This document shows positions 14,135-19,561 of a stretch of 19,561 nt of DNA, piece after piece. The notes under the pieces were generated by a model. It was not told the origin of the DNA. It made no database searches and was given only the letters and a program-made list of their open reading frames with translations. The stretch comes from an uncultured Collinsella sp. (GTDB lineage Bacteria > Actinomycetota > Coriobacteriia > Coriobacteriales > Coriobacteriaceae). Numbering within the stretch: the first letter of the stretch is position 1; each line of letters starts with the position of its first letter. The translations under genes and the position numbers were made by a program. The stretch lies in assembly GCA_900541145.1 (NCBI GenBank), contig UQIH01000030.1, forward strand, positions 1-19,561, in the 5' to 3' direction.

Positions 14135-16165
14135 CTACAGCTCGTTGGCCGCGTGATACGCCGTGCGAATAGCGCTCGCGATGTCGGCGGTGCGCTCGCC
14201 CGAGCAGTCGCCCACGCAGGTCACGGGCACCGTCACGCCATCCAGGTCAAACGCGTTGGCCTTGGAGCCCACGGCCATCACCACGTAATCGCAGGCGATC
14301 TTCACCGGCTCCTCGGGGCCGTCCTCGGTGGTGTGCACGGCCTCCACGCCCTCGTCGGTAACGGCGGTCAGGCGGGTCTTAACGTGCTGTTCCACGTTGT
14401 GGGCGGCGAAGTCGCTCATGATCAGCGGCAGAATGGTCTCGGACTCGCCCGCGGCAATCTTGTCGAGCATCTCGACGATCGCCACCTCGCAGCCGTGCTG
14501 CAGCAGGTACTCGGCAGTCTCGGTGCCCACCAGGCCACCGCCAATGACGGCAACGCGCCCGCTGAGCTCCACCTTGCCGGCCAGCACGTCCCAGCTCGAG
14601 ACGACCTTGTCCGAGTCGGCACCCGGAACGGGGATGACCACGTCGTGCGCGCCCACAGCCACAATCGCGGCGTCGGCGGCGTTGAGATCCGTGGGGCTAG
14701 CGGCATGGTTGAGCTCGACCTTCACGCCCAGGCCAGGCAGAATCTTCTCGTAGTACTCCACCGAGCGCATGATCTCGTCCTTGCGCGGAGGCGCGGCCGC
14801 CAGCACAATCTGGCCGCCCAGATGATCGCTCGCCTCGTAGACGGTCACGTCGTAGCCGCGCTTGGACGCCACGCGCGCGGCCTCCAGGCCGGCAATACCG
14901 CCGCCCACCACGGCGATCTTCTTGTCGCCCTCGCCCGGCTTGATGGCGATGGTCGCCTCGTCGCCGTTCTCGGCATTGAGCACGCACGAGATGTACTTGC
15001 GGTTTTGAATCGCGTCGACGCATCCCTTGTTGCAGTTGAGGCACTCGCGGATGGGCTCGCCCGTGGCAGCCTTCAGCGCAATGTCGGGGTCGCACATGAG
15101 CGAGCGACCGTAGGCGATGATGTCGGCCGAGCCGTCTTCCAGAATCTTCTCGCCGGCCTCGACCGAGACAACGCGGCCGACGGTTGCCACCGGCACGGAG
15201 ACCAGGGCCTTGACGCGCTCGGCCACGGGCAGCGTCCAGTTGTAGGGCATGGCGCCCATGGGCGGAATGGTGTCGCCCATGTTGCCGGTGTGGTTTGCCT
15301 GCGCCACCTGGATCATGTCGATGCCGGCGCCCTCGAGCAGCTTGGCGAACTCGCAGGCCTCGTCGGGCAGCAGGCCGCCCTTGCCGCGCGGCGTGCCGTC
15401 GGGGTTCTCCATGATCACGGGGAGCTTGTACTCCACCATCAGCTGCGGCGCGGCTTCCTTAATGGCGGCGACGACCTCGAGCGCATAGCGAACGCGGTTC
15501 TCGAACGAGCCACCGTACTCGTCGGTGCGCTGGTTGAGGATGGCCGAGCACAGCGAACCCACCAGACGGTCGCCGTGGACCTCGATGGCGTCGATGCCGG
15601 CCTGCTGCGCGCGGGCGGCCGAGGCGGCGATGGCCTCCTTGATCTGGGTGAGCTGCTCTACGCTCGCCTCGTTCACAAAGTGCTGCATATCGTGGTGCAA
15701 CTTGGCGTAGGCCTGCTTGCGGATCTCGTTGGACTCGGCCATCTTGGCGGCGAAGGTCTCCTCGTCGCCGGCGGCCTTGGCCTCCTGCGCGGCCTTGGCG
15801 GCGGCCATGGAACCCATGACCATGCGGCCGACACCGGGCACGTCGTACTCGGGGTGGAACAGCTGCAGCGCGACCCTGGCGCCGTGCTTGTGGACGGCGT
15901 CGGCCAGCGCCTTAAACGTGGGAATCTGAGCGTCGGTCGCTAACTTGGGCGTGGGGCTTGCGGTCATAACAGGAGCAACGTCGCCGATGACGATGTAGCT
16001 CACGCCGCCACGGGCCAGGCGCTCGTAAAAAGCCAGGCTGCGCTCGCCAATGGAACCGTCGCGCTCCTCGTAGCCGGTGGTCAGCGGCGGGAACATAATG
16101 CGGTTTTTAAGCTCAAGGGGGCCAACCGTAATGGGCTGGAGCAGTTTGGATGCGGGTGCGGTCAT
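14135..16165 (-). CDS. FMN/4Fe-4S/FAD ene-reductase (Old Yellow Enzyme/FadH type) with HGDR motif
   Basis: This 676-residue reductase would pass electrons from NAD(P)H through FAD and a 4Fe-4S cluster to FMN and then to a substrate double bond. Numbered from ATG 16165, a TIM barrel spans about 8-370; cluster cysteines are C375, C378, C382 and C394 (CLNCNKGC then x11-C); FAD and NAD(P) Rossmann motifs are GGGIAG (421-426) and GGGLVG (542-547). Relatives include 2,4-dienoyl-CoA reductase, BaiCD/BaiH and daidzein reductase. The usual HGAHGYL active-site segment reads HGDRLVG (197-203), and an Ala/Lys/Glu-rich insertion sits at about 118-163. To my recollection, HGDR is the reported hallmark of gut bilirubin reductase BilR; I infer only a candidate. 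ATG 16165 is chosen over 16171 because AGGA abuts the latter but lies 6 nt from the former. Confidence 0.88.
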   Translation of the reverse strand: MTAPASKLLQPITVGPLELKNRIMFPPLTTGYEERDGSIGERSLAFYERLARGGVSYIVIGDVAPVMTASPTPKLATDAQIPTFKALADAVHKHGARVALQLFHPEYDVPGVGRMVMGSMAAAKAAQEAKAAGDEETFAAKMAESNEIRKQAYAKLHHDMQHFVNEASVEQLTQIKEAIAASAARAQQAGIDAIEVHGDRLVGSLCSAILNQRTDEYGGSFENRVRYALEVVAAIKEAAPQLMVEYKLPVIMENPDGTPRGKGGLLPDEACEFAKLLEGAGIDMIQVAQANHTGNMGDTIPPMGAMPYNWTLPVAERVKALVSVPVATVGRVVSVEAGEKILEDGSADIIAYGRSLMCDPDIALKAATGEPIRECLNCNKGCVDAIQNRKYISCVLNAENGDEATIAIKPGEGDKKIAVVGGGIAGLEAARVASKRGYDVTVYEASDHLGGQIVLAAAPPRKDEIMRSVEYYEKILPGLGVKVELNHAASPTDLNAADAAIVAVGAHDVVIPVPGADSDKVVSSWDVLAGKVELSGRVAVIGGGLVGTETAEYLLQHGCEVAIVEMLDKIAAGESETILPLIMSDFAAHNVEQHVKTRLTAVTDEGVEAVHTTEDGPEEPVKIACDYVVMAVGSKANAFDLDGVTVPVTCVGDCSGERTADIASAIRTAYHAANEL

Positions 16166-16217
16166 GGACATTCCTCTCTTGTAGGCGCGGCGGCGATGAT
16201 GCCGCGTAGTTGTCTAG

Positions 16218-16247
16218 AGGATATGGCATGGGGGTACAGCGGCACAA
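16218..16247 (-). promoter_or_regulatory. Possible promoter of the flavin reductase gene
   Basis: On the minus strand TTGTGC (16242-16247) and TATCCT (16218-16223) are 18 nt apart, about 50 nt upstream of the start codon. Each matches the consensus at four of six positions. Confidence 0.3.
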
Positions 16248-16306
16248 CGGAAATCGGCGAATATCAGGTGCCGGCTGGTGGATGGGACGGGGCGGCCCGT
16301 CGGTTT

Positions 16307-16363
16307 ATCTCAATCTGTAACACCTAGCCGCCCAAATCGGGTCTAGATGTTACAGATCGAGAT
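16307..16363. repeat. 21-nt inverted repeat between reductase and tRNA
   Basis: Arms at 16307-16327 and 16343-16363 are complementary at 19 of 21 positions around a 15-nt loop. The core is CTGTAACA facing TGTTACAG. It is followed on the plus strand by TTTTGTTT. It could be a terminator back-up for the tRNA transcript, a regulator site or a small mobile-element remnant. Confidence 0.55.
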
Positions 16364-16417
16364 TTTGTTTGAGAGGCCGAGAATTGGACCGAAAACACGG
16401 TCCCGAAATAACAAAAA

Positions 16418-16442
16418 AGCTCGCCGGCTAGGCCGACGAGCT
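16418..16442 (-). terminator. Terminator of the tRNA gene
   Basis: The stem AGCTCGCCGGC (16418-16428) pairs with 16432-16442 with one mismatch and a TAG loop. On the minus strand it is followed by TTTTTTGTTATTT, and it begins 9 nt after the tRNA 3' end. A second small hairpin (GGACCG/CGGTCC, 16386-16403) follows. Confidence 0.88.
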
Positions 16443-16451
16443 GCAAGTTCT

Positions 16452-16528
16452 TGGTCGCGGGGGCAGGATTTGAACCTACGACCTCCGGGTTATGAGCCCG
16501 GCGAGCTACCAGACTGCTCCACCCCGCA
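16452..16528 (-). tRNA. tRNA-Met (CAT), initiator type
   Basis: This 77-nt tRNA has a CAT anticodon in the loop CTCATAA and an encoded 3' CCA. Three consecutive G:C pairs in the anticodon stem (GGG/CCC) and the GGAGCAG D-arm mark it as the formylmethionine initiator. Position 1 is U and position 72 is G, so the end of the acceptor stem is not Watson-Crick paired, as expected for initiators, although C1:A72 is the commoner form. The T-arm reads GTAGG-TTCAAAT-CCTGC. Confidence 0.93.
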
Positions 16529-16559
16529 ATGTCTGGGCGCCTCATGTGCGCAAGAAAGA

Positions 16560-16588
16560 ATATTACGCGGGAGTTCGGCAACCGGCAA
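16560..16588 (-). promoter_or_regulatory. Candidate promoter of the tRNA gene
   Basis: On the minus strand TTGCCG (16583-16588) and TAATAT (16560-16565) are 17 nt apart, about 30 nt upstream of the mature 5' end. Both hexamers match at four of six positions. Confidence 0.45.
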
Positions 16589-16659
16589 GAAAAATCTCGT
16601 AGAGCATAATTCCTTCATATTTAAACTCCTCAGCCCCTATCACCGTAAACGAATCACAG

Positions 16660-16688
16660 CCGAGCGCCGTCGACGGCACGTATACAAT
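16660..16688 (+). promoter_or_regulatory. Candidate coaX promoter
   Basis: TACAAT (16683-16688) matches the -10 consensus at five of six positions and lies 36 nt before the coaX start. The -35 region at the expected spacing is poor (CCGAGC). It would fire divergently from the tRNA promoter. Confidence 0.4.
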
Positions 16689-16724
16689 GGTGCGCGTCCT
16701 TTTACGCCGACACCGGGAGTAGAC

Positions 16725-17498
16725 ATGCTGCTCGCTATCGATATGGGAAATACGCAGACGGCCATGGGCCTGTTTGACGGAGACGAGCTGGTGCAGTCGT
16801 GGCGCATGCCCACCGACCGCTCTTATACCGCCGACGAGATCCATGTGCGCCTGATGGGTTTCTTTAAGATGTACGGCCTTTCGCTCGACGCGGTCGACGC
16901 GATCGCCTTTGCCGGCGTGGTGCCGCAGCTCTCGCGCGAATGGCACGCCGTGGCCGACCGCATTGCCGCGGACGCCATCGTCATCGGGCCGCAGACGGCC
17001 GCGGTGACCAAGCTGCGCGCGGCGCGTCCCCAAGCCGTAGGCGCCGATCGCGTCGCTAACGCCGTTGCGGCCGAAACTTTCTACGGCGCGCCGGCAATCG
17101 TGGTGGACTTTGGCACCGCGACCAATATCGACGTCATCGATGAGGACGGTTATTACATTGGCGGAGCGATCGCGCCGGGCATTCGCATCTCCATGGACGC
17201 GCTTGCTGCCCGTGCCGCCAAGCTCGCCAGCGTGCCGCTCGAGGCGCCCGAGCACGCCATCGGCCGTGACACCGAGGAATGCATCAAGGTCGGCGCCGTA
17301 ACGGGCGCCGCCGCCATGGCCGAGGGCCTGGTCGCGCGCATGAAGCGCGAGCTGGGCCGCGAGGATGCCACCGTTATCGCCACGGGCGGTCTCGCCGGCA
17401 TCGTCGCCGATTCGACCGATGCCTTCGACGTGGTCGACGGACAGCTCACCATCAAGGGTATCTGCGAAATCTACCGCCGCATGCAGGAGCTGGGATAG
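16725..17498 (+). CDS. coaX: Type III pantothenate kinase
   Basis: This 257-residue cytoplasmic enzyme makes 4'-phosphopantothenate from pantothenate and ATP, the first step of coenzyme A synthesis, and needs a monovalent cation. The acetate/kinase-superfamily motifs are intact: D6-M-G-N-T10 (phosphate 1), G106-A-D-R109 (pantothenate side), D128-F-G-T131 (phosphate 2), GGAIAPG (146-152) and the late ATGG glycines (219-222). Length is normal for CoaX. ATG 16725 follows GGGAG by 5 nt; the frame stays open much further upstream, but that extension runs antisense through the tRNA and is not coding. It is the only plus-strand gene and converges on the biotin-ligase-like gene. Confidence 0.95.
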   Translation: MLLAIDMGNTQTAMGLFDGDELVQSWRMPTDRSYTADEIHVRLMGFFKMYGLSLDAVDAIAFAGVVPQLSREWHAVADRIAADAIVIGPQTAAVTKLRAARPQAVGADRVANAVAAETFYGAPAIVVDFGTATNIDVIDEDGYYIGGAIAPGIRISMDALAARAAKLASVPLEAPEHAIGRDTEECIKVGAVTGAAAMAEGLVARMKRELGREDATVIATGGLAGIVADSTDAFDVVDGQLTIKGICEIYRRMQELG

Positions 17499-17507
17499 AG
17501 CAGGGGC

Positions 17508-17615
17508 TTAAGTCGAGCACGCCCGATGCCACAGTCCCCGCAAAGGCTCGCCAAGCCTATTCCTCAGATAGGCGAAACCCTCCCCGGCACAGGCCGAGAA
17601 GGGTCTTGTTGCCAT
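17508..17615. other. Structured convergent spacer between coaX and the biotin-ligase-like gene
   Basis: The 145-nt spacer holds nested hairpins, GCCTAT-x7-ATAGGC and GGCT-x5-AGCC, but no U-tract terminator on either strand. A minus-strand frame of 35 codons (ATG at 17615, TAA at 17508) starting MATRPFSACAG is present without a clear ribosome site. I regard coding as unlikely. Confidence 0.3.
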
Positions 17616-17643
17616 CGTTATCTTTGAGCGCTGGCGCCTCGCG

Positions 17644-18345
17644 TTACAGTCCGCGAATTCGTACAGCCTCGGGCGGAAACTCCTGCTCGCCGGCATCGGT
17701 CTTGATGGTGGCGCGACCCCAGATGTCCAGGCCCGCAAACACACCGACCGCAAGCGGCAAGCCGTTGGGAGACACCGCCGCAACCTGGCGGCCCAGCAGC
17801 GGCACCATGTCGAAGTACTCGCCCAGCACGGGAGCCAGCGGCCCTGCGGCGCCTTGCGGCGTGTTGGCAACAACCGCCCAGGCGTCCACGCGGGCCAGCA
17901 CGGCGGCGGCCAGCGTCTCGACCAGCGCTTCGTCAGCCACGTCCACACCAAGCTCGCTCAGCGCCGAACGCTCAATATCCACCGTCACGGCACCGAACAT
18001 GCCCGCAGCACCGGCACCGCCGTTCACGGCAACACGCGCGAGCGACGTCTCAAACGCAGGCGCACCGCACACGATATCGCTCGGCCACTGGATACCCACC
18101 TTACCGGCAAGGCCCAACCCCGGCGTCGAAGCCGTGCCCACAAGCGCGTCCATCATGCCCATAGCCGCCACAAACGGCAGGCCGTGGAAGGCATGCATGT
18201 TCACATCGGGGCGCACGACCAGCGAAAACATCAGCGATGCATCGCCCGCGCTCCACGCGCACCAGCCCGCGGACATGCCCTCGCGGCCCGCGTCGCGCGC
18301 CGCGTCGAGCTCGGTGCCGGCGGCAACAGCATTCATCTCGATCAT
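17644..18345 (-). CDS. Degenerate biotin--protein ligase-like protein
   Basis: This 233-residue protein resembles the catalytic and C-terminal domains of biotin--[acetyl-CoA-carboxylase] ligase, which makes biotinyl-AMP and biotinylates a carrier lysine. Family traits seen are MFSLVVRPDV (39-48), VGIQWPSD (83-90, usually VGIKWPND), and a C-terminal SH3-like part with ALPLAVG-like GLPLAVGVFAG and the closing VRIRG. The GRGRxGR biotin/AMP loop expected near residue 30 is absent, and the RKLAGIL segment with the essential lysine reads FETSLARVAV. There is no N-terminal HTH. Its ATG directly abuts the folP-folK stop (TAGATG), so translation is coupled. It may be an inactive homologue or a protein with another role. 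Confidence 0.6.
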   Translation of the reverse strand: MIEMNAVAAGTELDAARDAGREGMSAGWCAWSAGDASLMFSLVVRPDVNMHAFHGLPFVAAMGMMDALVGTASTPGLGLAGKVGIQWPSDIVCGAPAFETSLARVAVNGGAGAAGMFGAVTVDIERSALSELGVDVADEALVETLAAAVLARVDAWAVVANTPQGAAGPLAPVLGEYFDMVPLLGRQVAAVSPNGLPLAVGVFAGLDIWGRATIKTDAGEQEFPPEAVRIRGL

Positions 18346-19561
18346 CTACATACGCCCCAATTCGCCCACGATATGGCCCACGCGGTCCTCGGGCTCCTTG
18401 ACCTCGACGCCGTTGTAGCGGAAGAACCGCGCCGGGTCGTGCATCAGGTCCTCGAGCGGCACCAGCACAAAATCGCGTTCGCCGATCAGCGGATGCGGCA
18501 GGCGCAGCTTTTTGCCGCCGTGGGTCTCGCCGTCCATCCACAGCAGGTCCAGGTCGATGGTGCGCGGACCGTTGGCCTTGGCCTTTTTGGAGCGGTCGCG
18601 CCCCAGCTCGGCCTCGATCTTCATAAGCTCGTCGAGCAGCACCAACGGCGCCAGCTCGGTCTTGATCTCGATGACGGCGTTGGCAAACGCGTCCTGGCGC
18701 GTCTCGTAGGCAGGCTCGCTCTCGTAGATCTTGGAGGAGTTGGACACGCAGGTGAGTGGAATCTCGGCGATCATCTCGCGTGCAGCGCGGATGTTGTCGC
18801 AGCGATGCCCCAGGTTGGAGCCCACAGCCACAAACGCGCGGCGCGGCTGCGGCTTGGCAACCGCCCAGTAACCGTTCAGGAACTGCGCAAAACCCGCGGC
18901 GTCGTGCACGCGCACGATGTTGGCACCGGCCTGGATGGCGCCCAGGCACACGCCAAACGTAGCGGCATCGCGCTCGGCGGCCTCGGTCACACCCGAGACG
19001 GCGCCCACAAAGCGCTTGCGCGACACGGCGCACATGAGCGGATAGCCCAGTGACGCCATCTTGGCAGTCTCGCGCTGGATGACGATGTCCTCGTTAGCCG
19101 ACTTACCAAAGCCCGGGCCAGGATCAATGCAGATGCGGTCGCGCGACACGCCGGCATGGATGAGCGTGCGGGCCTGGTCGGACAGAAAGCCCATGACGCG
19201 GCGCATGATGGGCGCCGAATCGGGCAGGGTGAAGCGGCGGAGCTGCGAGGTGGGCACGTAGGCTTCCTCGCGGCGGGCGCTGCGGCGCATCATGGCGGCC
19301 AGGCGGTCATTGGACTCCGATGCGGCCTCGGTGGCTGCGGGAGTGGCCTCGGGCGCGGGCGCGACGGTCTCGGCGGCAGTAGCCTGCTCGGCGGCCGGCG
19401 TCTCCTGCTCGCTTGAAGGCTCGGACGTGGGCTCCGGTTCGCCAAACGGCAACGAGGGCTGCACCACGCCGCCCGGAAGCTTGGCCTCCGGCTTAGGCTC
19501 GCCCAGCAACTTGCCGCGACGGCGGCGAGCCGGCTTCTCGGCCTCACGCGCGGCCTCGGCA
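18346..19561 (-). CDS. folK: Bifunctional dihydropteroate synthase / HPPK (FolP-FolK fusion), 5' partial
   Basis: The reading frame runs off the right edge, so the N-terminal half of dihydropteroate synthase is missing here. Visible FolP elements are IDPGPGFGK (about 19128-19102), CAVSRKRFVG and the closing VRVHD; this enzyme joins p-aminobenzoate to dihydropterin pyrophosphate. FolK follows from about 18840 (AFVAVGSNLG) to 18440, with the signature GPRTIDLDLLW and LPHPL; it pyrophosphorylates the pterin. Together they catalyse two consecutive folate steps. Ahead of IDPG is a Pro/Glu/Ala/Thr-rich low-complexity stretch of at least 70 residues (about 19300-19540), placed inside the FolP barrel region. 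A TTG at 19509 gives an apparent start, but the frame is open beyond it and a full FolP needs more sequence. Confidence 0.9.
   Translation of the reverse strand, partial: AEAAREAEKPARRRRGKLLGEPKPEAKLPGGVVQPSLPFGEPEPTSEPSSEQETPAAEQATAAETVAPAPEATPAATEAASESNDRLAAMMRRSARREEAYVPTSQLRRFTLPDSAPIMRRVMGFLSDQARTLIHAGVSRDRICIDPGPGFGKSANEDIVIQRETAKMASLGYPLMCAVSRKRFVGAVSGVTEAAERDAATFGVCLGAIQAGANIVRVHDAAGFAQFLNGYWAVAKPQPRRAFVAVGSNLGHRCDNIRAAREMIAEIPLTCVSNSSKIYESEPAYETRQDAFANAVIEIKTELAPLVLLDELMKIEAELGRDRSKKAKANGPRTIDLDLLWMDGETHGGKKLRLPHPLIGERDFVLVPLEDLMHDPARFFRYNGVEVKEPEDRVGHIVGELGRM

Noticed and set aside
14153..15943. 596-codon plus-strand frame opposite the flavin reductase
   Set aside because: It has no domain, and the minus strand shows cofactor-binding motifs throughout.
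16347..16724. Upstream extension of the coaX reading frame
   Set aside because: It passes antisense through the tRNA and its terminator; ATG 16725 has a ribosome site and gives the normal CoaX length.
17279..19053. Long plus-strand frames over the biotin-ligase-like and folate genes
   Set aside because: They are shadows of minus-strand genes with recognised FolP and FolK signatures.

Overview
The window looks like chromosomal DNA of a gut actinobacterium of the class Coriobacteriia, most likely Collinsella or a close relative. This is an inference from high GC, strong Shine-Dalgarno sites, a giant LPXTG surface protein built from FctA/Spy0128-type domains, an Ech-type hydrogenase operon and a large flavin/iron-sulfur ene-reductase; no marker gene proves it. 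Nearly everything lies on the minus strand; only coaX is on the plus strand.

Layout: (1) 82-6636, a 2184-residue sortase-anchored adhesin with signal peptide, von Willebrand A domain with complete MIDAS, about eleven isopeptide-type beta domains and an LPTTG anchor. (2) 6637-7354, a gene-free region with a TGAGACA operator-like array next to the adhesin, two tandem ~240-bp units each holding a long inverted repeat, and a terminator-like hairpin. (3) 13002-7355, a compact operon for a membrane-bound group 4 [NiFe] hydrogenase in the canonical echABCDEF order, with EchA and EchB fused into one 960-residue protein. (4) 13290-13685, a lone IS150-OrfA-like double helix-turn-helix protein with its own promoter and terminator. 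(5) 13695-14134, an AT-rich gap with an orphan plus-strand promoter-like signal. (6) 14135-16165, a 676-residue FMN/4Fe-4S/FAD reductase of the Old Yellow Enzyme/2,4-dienoyl-CoA reductase type carrying an HGDR motif. (7) 16452-16528, an initiator-type tRNA-Met with its terminator. (8) 16725-17498 coaX (plus strand), converging on a degenerate biotin-ligase-like gene and a folP-folK fusion that runs off the right edge.

Working together: the Ech-like complex would couple ferredoxin oxidation to proton reduction (or the reverse) and ion transport across the membrane, fitting a fermentative anaerobe. The flavin reductase would reduce an activated C=C bond with NAD(P)H; its HGDR motif makes a bilirubin-reductase-like role worth testing. 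The right end is vitamin/cofactor biosynthesis (folate, CoA, possibly biotin transfer). The most notable points are the EchA-EchB fusion, the HGDR reductase, the covarying tandem inverted-repeat units, the disordered insertion inside dihydropteroate synthase, and the biotin-ligase homologue lacking its signature motifs.
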